From NCBI GenBank assembly GCA_030446525.1, contig JAUJNC010000008.1:1-60198 (forward strand): 60,198 nucleotides of DNA, in the 5' to 3' direction. This stretch comes from Armatimonadaceae bacterium (lineage in GTDB: Bacteria > Armatimonadota > Armatimonadia > Armatimonadales > Armatimonadaceae). Position numbers and translations under genes: made by a program. Positions 1 through 8,404 of the stretch are shown in pieces. Each line of letters begins with the position of its first letter. Within the stretch, counting starts at the first letter, position 1. The notes under the pieces are model-generated. The model saw nothing but the letters and a program-made list of their open reading frames with translations, searched no databases and was not told the DNA's origin.

Positions 1-268
1 CGAGGCCGTCCGAGACCGCCAGCGCCTGCCGGATCACGCGCACCAGCTCGTCGATCTCTTCGGCGGGCGGCTTGGCCGGGTCCTTGGTGAACCACTTGGG
101 CGGCAGGTGGTCCGCCGCGATGCCCGCGCCCGGCACGCCGTCCACGTCCGCCTCGACGCGGACGAACGCGTGGGGCAGGCTGGTCAGCGTCGCGATCCCG
201 TACCGGAACGGCATCCGCGTGTGCATCTCGGTCCGGTACATCCGGCCGCCGCGAATCTGTAGCTTCAT
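1..268 (-). CDS. Enolase/mandelate-racemase-superfamily-like protein, N-terminal part (runs off left edge)
   Basis: The reverse strand opens with an ATG at 268-266 and stays open to the window edge (about 89 residues). The protein begins MKLQIRGGRMYRTEMHTRMP, then FRYGIATLTSLPHAFVRVEA and AADHLPPKWF. The pattern resembles the N-terminal capping region of mandelate racemase/muconate-lactonizing-enzyme-like proteins (a beta strand, then a hydrophobic Y/FGIAT stretch, then V-R-V-E strands). The catalytic barrel lies outside the window, so substrate and reaction cannot be assigned. It is divergently transcribed from the prepilin gene, with a 195-base region between them. The identification is by resemblance only; another enolase-fold protein of unknown function is possible. 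Confidence 0.6.
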   Translation of the reverse strand, partial: MKLQIRGGRMYRTEMHTRMPFRYGIATLTSLPHAFVRVEADVDGVPGAGIAADHLPPKWFTKDPAKPPAEEIDELVRVIRQALAVSDGL

Positions 269-356
269 CTCGCTCCTCGTGGGAACCCTGCGTCCCCCGT
301 ACCCATACTTGTTCCTGGCGCCGCGATTTTCCTGCCCGGCGGAACACGGGGCTTCC

Positions 357-386
357 TTGCATCGTCCTTTAGATGAAGAGTATAAT
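357..386 (+). promoter_or_regulatory. Sigma-70-type promoter of the pilus cluster
   Basis: A TTGCAT -35 box (357-362), an 18-base spacer and a perfect TATAAT -10 box (381-386) lie about 78 bases before the first prepilin ATG. The region is locally AT-richer than its surroundings. It is the clearest housekeeping promoter in the window and would start transcription near 393, giving a leader of roughly 70 bases. The rest of the 269-463 gap shows no other feature. Confidence 0.7.
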
Positions 387-463
387 GGTTGCGTGCCGCG
401 CGCCGGGACGTTCGCGTTTTCACGCGGAGCGCATCGCCGCGCCAACGAGAGGAGTCCGCGTCC

Positions 464-1357
464 ATGAAACCAGGCTATCGACACCCTTCCCCCCGCGGGG
501 CCGGCTTCACGCTGATCGAGCTTTTGACGGTCATCGCCATCATCGCGCTGCTGGCGGGGATCATCTTCCCCGTCTTCGCCGCCGTGCGCGAGAACGCCCG
601 CCGCGCCTCCTGCATGAGCAACATGCGCCAGATCCAAACGGCGGTCAAGCAGTACCAGCTGGACAACCGCAGCTACCCCGATTTCCTGTTCGGCCCGGCG
701 GTGGATGCCGAAGGTGATCCCGTCACTTCCGGTCAGACCGCCCTGCGCGTGGAACAGGTCACCGGTTTCCTCAACTCGACGGACACGAGCAATGCCGCTG
801 CGTCGAAGATCAAACGGCTTTACTCCACGGGGCTGTTCCCGGAGTACGTACGATCGGTTGACGTGTTCCAGTGCCCCAACAACGATGTCAAGGCGACGAG
901 CAGTAACGCTACTGCGGAAGTGGATCGTCTTGAGTACAGTAGGGAAAACGCCCAGGCAGGCATCACGAGGCGTGTCTTCTATCGGTACGACAGCTACGAC
1001 GCCAACCCCCGTATAGAGAACGTAAACAACACCTTCCGGCTGGTCCCAAACACGTTCGAGGCGCGCTACTCGAAGGTCTGGACGCCGATCTACCAAACGC
1101 CCCGGCAAGTGCCGGAGCCGATACAGCCGGTGTATCGGTACCAGCTTCACTGGACGACGCCGCCGGACGACACGTACCTCACCATGTGCTCCCACCACGT
1201 CTCCAAGGACAAGATCGTAGTGATCTGGCTGAACGGGCAGGCCAAGGTGCTCGACGTGCGTAAGCTGAATGACGTTCGAAATGCAGGCGGCGCCTCGGAT
1301 TTCGATCTGTACAGGCTGGGCCCCGGCGGCCCGATCCGTGACCCCAATGACGCCTAG
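464..1357 (+). CDS. Prepilin-type N-terminal cleavage/methylation protein (major-pseudopilin or DUF1559-like)
   Basis: A secreted pilin-class subunit of 297 residues. A short basic leader ending in RGAG precedes the type III prepilin motif FTLIELLTVIAIIALLAG, with Glu at mature position +5, so PilD-type peptidase should cut after Gly and methylate Phe. The following FPVFAAVRENARRASC stretch is the typical continuation in Armatimonadota/Planctomycetes DUF1559-type proteins. The C-terminal part contains SHHVSKDKIVVIWLNGQAKV, a variant of the H-X9-DG region of that family. The ATG at 464 is preceded by a GAGAGGAG ribosome site (447-454); an upstream in-frame start at 389 would put 25 residues in front of the leader and is less likely. 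It is the first gene of the pilus cluster and has its own promoter. Confidence 0.85.
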   Translation: MKPGYRHPSPRGAGFTLIELLTVIAIIALLAGIIFPVFAAVRENARRASCMSNMRQIQTAVKQYQLDNRSYPDFLFGPAVDAEGDPVTSGQTALRVEQVTGFLNSTDTSNAAASKIKRLYSTGLFPEYVRSVDVFQCPNNDVKATSSNATAEVDRLEYSRENAQAGITRRVFYRYDSYDANPRIENVNNTFRLVPNTFEARYSKVWTPIYQTPRQVPEPIQPVYRYQLHWTTPPDDTYLTMCSHHVSKDKIVVIWLNGQAKVLDVRKLNDVRNAGGASDFDLYRLGPGGPIRDPNDA

Positions 1358-1439
1358 AAACGGCTGAAGCGGAACAATATCAGCGACGCGGCAGTCAAAA
1401 AAGACGGACCTTGGGCGATCAGGACCTGGGGAGGCTTCT

Positions 1440-1470
1440 GGGGCCTGCACGGAGATACGCGGCAGGCCCC
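1440..1470 (+). terminator. Hairpin after the first prepilin gene
   Basis: A perfect 9-bp inverted repeat (GGGGCCTGC at 1440-1448, GCAGGCCCC at 1462-1470) with a 13-base loop lies in the 187-base gap between the first and second prepilin genes. No U-run follows, so it is a weak intrinsic terminator or an attenuator/mRNA-stabilising stem that could set a higher level of the first pilin. I see no riboswitch consensus in the rest of this gap. Confidence 0.4.
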
Positions 1471-1544
1471 TGTTACGAGTACAGGGTTTTCGACGAAACC
1501 GGCGGCACAGGCCAGCGAGCAGCTTGAAACAGTTATATAAAGCG

Positions 1545-3515
1545 ATGACGATCAAGGTAAAACAGGCAGCAGGGGTGGCGACATGGCGGCGCGCGCAGCG
1601 CGGCGCCTCGCTGGTGGAAATTCTCGTGGTGCTGGTCATCCTGCTCATCGGGGTTTTCTCCGTTATCCGGGTCTTCCCGATCGGCTTGCTGGGTCTGCGG
1701 CAGGCGGAGAGCCGCACGCTGGCGTCGCGCCTCGCCGCGCAGTTGATGGAGCAGATCAAATCGGACGAGACCAACCTGCCCCAGGGGGTGCTGTTCACCT
1801 ACACCGATCCTAGCTCGCTCTCGCTGGTACCTATTCGCGGAGAAGACCCCGACAGCTTCGGCGGCTACCCGAGCGACGACCCCAATCCGTACTTCTCCGA
1901 CGTAAACAAGTTCCGGACCGTCGTCGGCGAGGCGGTAAAGGTCCCCCTGCCCACGGCTACCGCCGGGGCTTCCGGCTCCCTGTACACCGTGAAGTTCGGC
2001 CCCATCTACATGGACGCGAGCGTAGGCAATCCCGAGGCGACTCCGAACTACAACGACGACGCCAACCTAAGACGCTACAACAGCTATTTGAGAGTGTACG
2101 GGCCGCCCCTGCGCGGCTACAGCGCCCGCTATGAGGCGAACAATGAGAACAACGTGAGGTACCTGCTGCGCGGGCCGAACACCTATCTTATTGCCTACGG
2201 CGAGGAAAACGAGCCGACGTACATCCTATTCCCGGCGCGGCCGCCCCGGAATAACCGTGATATCCCTTTTCGGCTCTTTCGCGTCGCGTTCTCCTATGAA
2301 GTGAACAACCAGGTCAGATCGACGATCGTTCCTATAAAGGTGGATGACGACGACGAGCACAAGTGGGTGCCGATACCGGGGGACTACCCTGATGTTTTCC
2401 CGGGCAGCGAGACCGTGAGCCGCGAATTCACCCGGATCAGGGCCACTGGCAGGGACTGGGATGAGGACGACCCGTACGAGTATAAGCTCCTTTCCCCGAA
2501 CGCCTCCCCTTTCGCCAACATGGGGCTGGTGGCCTTCAACCCTGCGGGCGCGAACTACTCCGAACGTACCGCCTACGGACAGCAGGCGTTCACGGCGTAT
2601 ATCGACTACTCCGTGCTGGACTGGCATATCATCCGCGAGGACCGCGAGGTGCCGTCGGCGGTGTTTGCCCGCGACGGAGCCATACCGATCAAGCTGACCC
2701 TGAATGCGATCAAAAGGACAGGGGATGTGGAGCCGGATCAGACGACCTACCAGGGGCTTTACCGGAATGCCACCCCTACCAACGCACAGATCCAGGATAT
2801 CCAGGTATTTAATCTGCAAACCGGCGCAACACTGCAAGGGGCCACTTTCGACGATTCTGGCGCCGATCCGCGCGATCCCGAAGCGGACTACTGGGTGGAC
2901 ACGGACGGGCGCAGCGGCTCGTATCGCACGGGTACGATCTACATCAATGAAAGGCGTGTTGAGCGCGGGTCCCAGCTTCGTATCCTGTACCGAGCCGAGG
3001 GCGACTGGGCGCTTGCGGTGCAGAAGGCGTTCGCTCAGTACAGACCCGCGCTTGACGAAAGCAGCGGAGATATTGTCTACCTGCCACGCCCCAACGACTA
3101 TGACAGCTTCGGACAGGATTACACGCAGCCCACGCGGCCACGACTGTACTTTGACCTGAACGATCTGAATAAGTCTGTCGTGGCCACGTTCGAGTACACG
3201 CGAAACGATGCGAGGACCGACAATCTGCCTACCCTGGTGCGCACCCCACCGATACAGTTCGCGATCGATGAAAAGGGGATCGGGGAGGACGCAAGGTACG
3301 CGTTTGTGGATCTCGCGAGCCGGAGCCAGGACATCATAAACAAGCACATGCCGGGGATCGCCGCGGGCAGCGCCCCGAGAGTTGTCGGCACGATCAGCGG
3401 CGTCTCACTAAAGGTCCGCGTGATCTGGAAGGATAATGCTTCCACCTCCAACGCGTGGCGCGTGCAAGATCTGAACACCTACATCACCCGTTCGGCAAGT
3501 TCCCAGACTTTCTAA
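1545..3515 (+). CDS. Oversized PilV-like prepilin-class protein
   Basis: A 656-residue protein with a basic leader ending RRAQRGA and then SLVEILVVLVILLIGVFSV, a prepilin-type helix with Glu at +5 in the PilV/GspI style. The post-helix segment (RQAESRTLASRLAAQLMEQI) is the amphipathic continuation seen in PilV-like minor pilins. Family members are usually about 130-200 residues; here roughly 600 residues of soluble beta-rich sequence follow, rich in Asp, Asn, Tyr and Pro. The ATG at 1545 is taken as start; a TTG at 1524 is in frame but adds nothing to the leader. Neither has a strong ribosome site. It is followed by PilW- and PilX-like genes, matching the pilV-pilW-pilX order of classical minor-pilin operons. 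The role as a minor subunit at the pilus tip is inferred. Confidence 0.75.
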   Translation: MTIKVKQAAGVATWRRAQRGASLVEILVVLVILLIGVFSVIRVFPIGLLGLRQAESRTLASRLAAQLMEQIKSDETNLPQGVLFTYTDPSSLSLVPIRGEDPDSFGGYPSDDPNPYFSDVNKFRTVVGEAVKVPLPTATAGASGSLYTVKFGPIYMDASVGNPEATPNYNDDANLRRYNSYLRVYGPPLRGYSARYEANNENNVRYLLRGPNTYLIAYGEENEPTYILFPARPPRNNRDIPFRLFRVAFSYEVNNQVRSTIVPIKVDDDDEHKWVPIPGDYPDVFPGSETVSREFTRIRATGRDWDEDDPYEYKLLSPNASPFANMGLVAFNPAGANYSERTAYGQQAFTAYIDYSVLDWHIIREDREVPSAVFARDGAIPIKLTLNAIKRTGDVEPDQTTYQGLYRNATPTNAQIQDIQVFNLQTGATLQGATFDDSGADPRDPEADYWVDTDGRSGSYRTGTIYINERRVERGSQLRILYRAEGDWALAVQKAFAQYRPALDESSGDIVYLPRPNDYDSFGQDYTQPTRPRLYFDLNDLNKSVVATFEYTRNDARTDNLPTLVRTPPIQFAIDEKGIGEDARYAFVDLASRSQDIINKHMPGIAAGSAPRVVGTISGVSLKVRVIWKDNASTSNAWRVQDLNTYITRSASSQTF

Positions 3516-3538
3516 AGCATGTGTGTTGGTAACGTAAA

Positions 3539-5488
3539 GTGAAACTGATGGCGGAAAACTCAAAAGCAGGCAGGCAAACCACGGGCGGCTTTACGCTGCT
3601 GGAGCTCCTGGTGGTGATCGCCCTCACGACGATCATTCTCGGGCTGCTGTTCGGCCCGATCTTCCAGGCGTTTTCCATCAACCGGCGCACACAGGCGATC
3701 ACGGTGGCGCAGGATGTGACGCGCTTCGGCCTGGAGCAGATGGTTCGTGAACTGTCGCAGGCGGCCTTCGTGTACGACAACACGCGCACGCCCATTATCC
3801 TGCCCATCGGCGAGAAGCCGGGGGTCGATTTCCCGGCCCCCCCGGCCAATTACAATCGGTACAGGCCGCCGTTCCTGTTTGCCAAGATAGACTTCGTGCC
3901 AGCGGCTACCCAGCCGCTCAAGGAGGGTGAGGTCGAAGACCCGACCACGGGGGGCAGGTACGGGGGCACGGATCTGCGCTTCCCTCTGGCCCGCGCCCGC
4001 CGCGTGGTACGCTATTGGATCGGGCTGCGGGACAATACGAACGTTTATCAGAACGTTTATGAATTCCCGCGCAGCGACAATGGTCTGAACCCCTTCGTGC
4101 TGTGGCGCGCCGAATTCGAGCCGAATGATCCGAACTTGATCTTCCAGCAAGCGTTTGACAGCGTAGAGCCCAGAGAGGGCGGTTTCGATGATCCGGACTT
4201 TTTCTACAACGTCGACAGGCGCGGTCCCAATGGCAGGACCTTCGCGCAGAACTGGCGCGCCATCGCGTCGCCGTTGATCTCGGGCGACAGGCTGGATCTG
4301 CTGGCCTGGAACCGGACCAGTGACCGTGGCGTCTCGGCGAGCAACCCCTTCCGCACCACGGTGAGCTTCAGCCCGGCGACGGTGGTGGGCGACACGGCCA
4401 CCCCCGGATACCTGACCGATCTGGGGAACGAGGCGCCGAACGCCGTCCCGTCGGTTTACACCACCAAGAACGGTCAATGGGTGCTGCCGTACACGGTGAC
4501 TTTCTATCGCGGCACCACGCGCAACCCCAACAATGCCACCCCAAGCTTCTTGCGGATCCGGGTGGGTCCTGACCAGAACAATCTAATCCGGCCGGTTCTT
4601 GTTAATGCTCCTAGCGGTACGGACCTGGTTTATGGGCGCAGCCAGCGCGGTTGGTTTATCAGTGCAGGCGGTGCGGACGGCGTCACTTTTTCTCTGGATC
4701 CGCTGCGGGGCCGCGTCGTGACGGGCTTCCCGCCGCTCGCCACAAACGGGAACGGCGTGCCGCTGATTAATGACGATCGGAGTTCGCCCTCCTTTGGTGA
4801 GCCGATTCCCATCGTTTTCCGCGTCAACTCGCGCCACCCGGACGCAGGGAGGGAGCTGCCGGCGAATACGGGACGATCTGAGCTGGATTTGACGGAACCG
4901 AATTACGTCGGACCGGACCGCCGTGAGGACCATCCCTCGCCGTTCGCACAATTTGGTGGATTGATCGTCCCGGGGTCGGAGCGGGTGCTGGGGCCGGACA
5001 ACAACCCGAGCAGGGACAGCACCCCTGGCGATCCGGAACTAGTGCCCTACCACCGTGTTCCTGTACTGCCGTCTGGCCGGCAGGACGCCAAGATCGAAGT
5101 GGACCCGGCCACAGGCACGAGCCTTTTCAGCGGCTATTCTACCGGGCCACTCGTTTATGAGTTGGGGCTCAATCCCGCGCAGCCCGTGATATTCTTCGAC
5201 AAATCCATAATTCCGACCCCGCCGCCACAGGGTCTGCCCGCGGTGCCGGAGAGTGAACCCCAGGAGCGGCAGAAGTTCGTTGAGGTAACTTACCTCTGGC
5301 AGAACAACTACGCCCGCGGCACGGCGGGGGGGGATGACGCGCCGGAGGCCGATGTGGTGAAGGTGGACTATTCGACGCGCTCGCTGCTCAACATCAACCT
5401 CGGCGTGCGGGTTTACGACGCGAACCGTGGGCGACCACAGATGGTGCAGCTGACGGACCAGGTGAAGATCAACAATGTGGGCCGGTAG
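3539..5488 (+). CDS. Oversized PilW-like prepilin-class protein
   Basis: About 649 residues. The leader ends TTGG and is followed by FTLLELLVVIALTTIILGLL, a canonical prepilin helix with Glu at +5, then a helix (RRTQAITVAQDVTRFGLEQM) like that after the TM segment of PilW/GspJ-type proteins. The remainder (about residues 80-640) is a long extracytoplasmic domain without a family I recognise. The GTG at 3539 is the longest start and ATG 3548 is equally plausible; neither has a clear Shine-Dalgarno. It lies 23 bases after the PilV-like gene and just before the PilX-like gene, so the three are probably co-transcribed and co-assembled as a minor-pilin complex. Its length is several times that of known PilW proteins. 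Confidence 0.75.
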   Translation: MKLMAENSKAGRQTTGGFTLLELLVVIALTTIILGLLFGPIFQAFSINRRTQAITVAQDVTRFGLEQMVRELSQAAFVYDNTRTPIILPIGEKPGVDFPAPPANYNRYRPPFLFAKIDFVPAATQPLKEGEVEDPTTGGRYGGTDLRFPLARARRVVRYWIGLRDNTNVYQNVYEFPRSDNGLNPFVLWRAEFEPNDPNLIFQQAFDSVEPREGGFDDPDFFYNVDRRGPNGRTFAQNWRAIASPLISGDRLDLLAWNRTSDRGVSASNPFRTTVSFSPATVVGDTATPGYLTDLGNEAPNAVPSVYTTKNGQWVLPYTVTFYRGTTRNPNNATPSFLRIRVGPDQNNLIRPVLVNAPSGTDLVYGRSQRGWFISAGGADGVTFSLDPLRGRVVTGFPPLATNGNGVPLINDDRSSPSFGEPIPIVFRVNSRHPDAGRELPANTGRSELDLTEPNYVGPDRREDHPSPFAQFGGLIVPGSERVLGPDNNPSRDSTPGDPELVPYHRVPVLPSGRQDAKIEVDPATGTSLFSGYSTGPLVYELGLNPAQPVIFFDKSIIPTPPPQGLPAVPESEPQERQKFVEVTYLWQNNYARGTAGGDDAPEADVVKVDYSTRSLLNINLGVRVYDANRGRPQMVQLTDQVKINNVGR

Positions 5489-5540
5489 GGCAGTGCCAGG
5501 ACGACGTGAAGGAATGTACGACCAAGTGCGCAGGGATGCG

Positions 5541-8348
5541 ATGGTAAAAGATAAACGGTTCGGGGCGCGAAGGCGCGGCGGTCAGGCGGGCCAGTCACTC
5601 ATCGTGGCGGTTATCGTCCTGTTCCTGCTGCTGTTCCTGGGAGGCATTTTTGTCGCCCTGGTTGCGCGCAACCTGTTCAACGCCCAGCGGGCCGGCAACG
5701 TGTCCTCGGCCGGCGGGCTGGCCGAGGCCGGACTGCGCTACCTGGATGAGCAGCTCATGACCTCGCCGGAAGGCGCCGACTGGCGGCCTGTGCCCGACGG
5801 CTTGCCTGTCGGTATACAGCCGCCGGCCGGCTATGTGCCTCCCGACCCGGGCGACCCGGATTACTTCTGGATCAAGCCCTACGAGCCGGCAACCGGTCAG
5901 GGTGGCTTCACGCGTGTCATCTTCGGTGGCGCGACGCCCACACAAGGAAACTCAGGTGGGCGGGCGCTGGTCCGTGTAACCTACCAGCCGGACCCGCGAA
6001 ACCCCACCTCGAAGTACTTGCGATTGGACTCGGTCGGCCGGGTGGGTGTCATCAACCCGCAGGACCCGACCACGTTCGGCAACACCGAGGCGTTAGGGCT
6101 TCGACGGGAGCTGGTGGCGTACAAGGCCATCGGCATCCTGGACTATGTTCGCTCCATCTGGAACAAAGATAATAAGCCGGTCAATGCCGCGCTGGGCGCA
6201 CCGTTCAGGGTGTATGACCGGCCCGCTAATGGCAATGCCGGCCCTGCCGAACCGCGCGCCATCGTTTCCGAGTACGTCGGCCCGATCCGTGTCAACGGGA
6301 ACCTGTTGTGGTACGGCGTAAACAGGATCTCCCTGAACCCGGATCGCAACGATGCCATCGAGGTGGCGGGCAACATTCTGCTGAACAACGAAACGCCCGG
6401 CAACCCGACCCTGGTGACTGCCTATGACGCGCGCACCAACGCGCCTTTTAACGACCAGTCTCCGAACGTGTTCCCGAGCGACGCGCCGAACTTCTCCACG
6501 TTGGAAGGCGTGGTACGAGATGCCCCGGCGGGTGAAGATCTCAGTCGCCTGGGAGGTGATCCGGCGGATTACAATAACCGTAATCTGCGATCCGTGGCGC
6601 GGCTCGCGCCGCCGGTGATCGATGCGGAGACGGGACCGGGCGGTCTTACGCGGTATCGTGCCCTGACCCGGAGCTCCGCGCCGATGGCGCCGCGCTGGAC
6701 CCAGGCCAACCCCATACCGCCCAACCGTTATAACTACGCGGGGGCTTACGGCTGGGGAACGGGGCTGTACATCATCAACCGCGACGACGTGCAGCAAGAG
6801 TCGAGAAGTCTCGCTGGTACCTACTCGCTGCGCAGTGACTGGCTTCAGCCCAACCTCTCGGGCGGACGCAACTCGTACTGGCGCGGCGATTTCCAGTACG
6901 AGCCACCTGCCGTCACGATCGAGCTCCAGCCGCGGTACATGAGGCTTACGCAGTCAACCTACGGAGAGCAGCGCAGGCGTCCTTTATTCCGCGCCCCGGA
7001 CGGTGACCGCATTCCGGCCGAATCCATCATCCGTTACACCGACGGCGACAAGCCGACGACGGACATTGCCGCTGGCGTGAGCGAAAGCGCAAAGTATCAG
7101 GGGTATCCCGAAGGCGACTACGTCATCTTCGCGGAGGGGAACATCCGCATACGCGGAACGGTGGGCGGCTCCGACCCGTCCCGGCCGCAGCCTTACATAC
7201 GCCACCTGACCGTGGTCTCGAACGGCACCATCTACATCGACGGCAGCCTGTTGCGCGACAACCTGCAGCAGGGCCAGCAGGGGCGCGGGCTGTCTTCCAT
7301 CGCGCTGCTGGCACGGGACTACGTGGCGGTAAACACCACGCAGTTTTTGAACCCGCCGGACACATCCTTCGAAACGGTGGGTAATGATCTGGTTCGCAAA
7401 CTGGACGCGACGCAGCAGCAATTCGAGTTTTACCTGACCCCGACACCGGTGCTCCCGAACAATGTGCTGTCTACTGCCACTCCGCTCCTTTTCTTACGGC
7501 ATACGGCGGCGTTTGACCCCACGTCACAAGCTGGGGGAGCGTTCATCAACCTGTTCGTGAATGGCGACGACGCGGCGACAAACCTGTTTAACTTCGGCCC
7601 CCCAGCGAACCAGACGAGTCATCCGGTTCCCTCTCAGACGTTTGTTAACGAAGTGTTCCCGCTGAACAACGGGCCAATTAATTTGAACGACGTCGGTGTG
7701 AACAACCTGCTCACCTTCAACTATGATGTCAGTGCCGGTTCGACCACGGCTTACCGGGCAACGCGCATCGGCATAGCGCCGCTGGATGTCCGGATCGAAG
7801 CGTTCATCTACGCGCAGGAAGGGTCGTTCTTTATCATCCCGGGGCCGTGGTTCAACCCCGACCCGAACGACACCTATGCGAACTACTTCTCCGAGGAGAC
7901 CCTGCCCGACGGGACGACCCGCCAAAGACTCCGCCGCGCGGGTGAGAACCCTGCCAACCCCGATGCAGAGGTAGATCCGCACTTCCCCTTCTACCGCGAG
8001 CCGATGGATGTGCGCCTGACCATCTACGGCACCGTCGCGGAAAATCTGCCCGCGCAGATCGGCGATCAGGGGGCGTGGCTGGAGAAGTGGGGATGGACTC
8101 CGCGTTTCTACGGCTCCACCGGGCTGCCGAACATTGATGGCATCACACCGCCCCAACGCGACCTGGATCAAACGGAGCACGAGGGAGTCGGTTTGCTGTT
8201 CGAGTTTAACGAGCAGGCCATCCTCCCCTATGTACCGGGTACGATGACGCCTATTCGTCCGGATGAGTATGGGCGCACGCTTCCCATCGTGCCGCGGCTC
8301 CCGGTGGCGCAGGGGCTGCTGTACTCCGGCGAGAACCCGGTTCGGTGA
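5541..8348 (+). CDS. Giant PilX/GspK-like single-pass protein
   Basis: About 935 residues. A basic N-terminus (KDKRFGARRRGGQAGQ) precedes the hydrophobic helix SLIVAVIVLFLLLFLGGIFV and the alanine/glycine helix NVSSAGGLAEAGLRYLDEQL. This layout (no Glu+5, 'GQSL' entry, helix with residues that pack against pilin) is like the N-terminus of PilX/PilX-N and GspK-type proteins. The large C-terminal part carries beta-strand-rich stretches such as YVIFAEGNIRIRGTVGG and LTVVSNGTIYIDGSLL (about residues 525-570), which resemble a short parallel beta-helix. In-frame starts exist at 5475, 5514 and 5541; 5541 is chosen because CAGGG sits 6 bases upstream. It follows the PilW-like gene and precedes the two propeller genes. 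Confidence 0.7.
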   Translation: MVKDKRFGARRRGGQAGQSLIVAVIVLFLLLFLGGIFVALVARNLFNAQRAGNVSSAGGLAEAGLRYLDEQLMTSPEGADWRPVPDGLPVGIQPPAGYVPPDPGDPDYFWIKPYEPATGQGGFTRVIFGGATPTQGNSGGRALVRVTYQPDPRNPTSKYLRLDSVGRVGVINPQDPTTFGNTEALGLRRELVAYKAIGILDYVRSIWNKDNKPVNAALGAPFRVYDRPANGNAGPAEPRAIVSEYVGPIRVNGNLLWYGVNRISLNPDRNDAIEVAGNILLNNETPGNPTLVTAYDARTNAPFNDQSPNVFPSDAPNFSTLEGVVRDAPAGEDLSRLGGDPADYNNRNLRSVARLAPPVIDAETGPGGLTRYRALTRSSAPMAPRWTQANPIPPNRYNYAGAYGWGTGLYIINRDDVQQESRSLAGTYSLRSDWLQPNLSGGRNSYWRGDFQYEPPAVTIELQPRYMRLTQSTYGEQRRRPLFRAPDGDRIPAESIIRYTDGDKPTTDIAAGVSESAKYQGYPEGDYVIFAEGNIRIRGTVGGSDPSRPQPYIRHLTVVSNGTIYIDGSLLRDNLQQGQQGRGLSSIALLARDYVAVNTTQFLNPPDTSFETVGNDLVRKLDATQQQFEFYLTPTPVLPNNVLSTATPLLFLRHTAAFDPTSQAGGAFINLFVNGDDAATNLFNFGPPANQTSHPVPSQTFVNEVFPLNNGPINLNDVGVNNLLTFNYDVSAGSTTAYRATRIGIAPLDVRIEAFIYAQEGSFFIIPGPWFNPDPNDTYANYFSEETLPDGTTRQRLRRAGENPANPDAEVDPHFPFYREPMDVRLTIYGTVAENLPAQIGDQGAWLEKWGWTPRFYGSTGLPNIDGITPPQRDLDQTEHEGVGLLFEFNEQAILPYVPGTMTPIRPDEYGRTLPIVPRLPVAQGLLYSGENPVR

Positions 8349-8404
8349 AGGCCCGTGGTGTGATCGTGAATTGTTGTATCATTAGAGGCATATGGCTATG
8401 AGAA

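Noticed and set aside
1358..1544. A c-di-GMP or other riboswitch between the prepilin genes
   Set aside because: Only a 9-bp hairpin is visible; conserved aptamer residues are absent.
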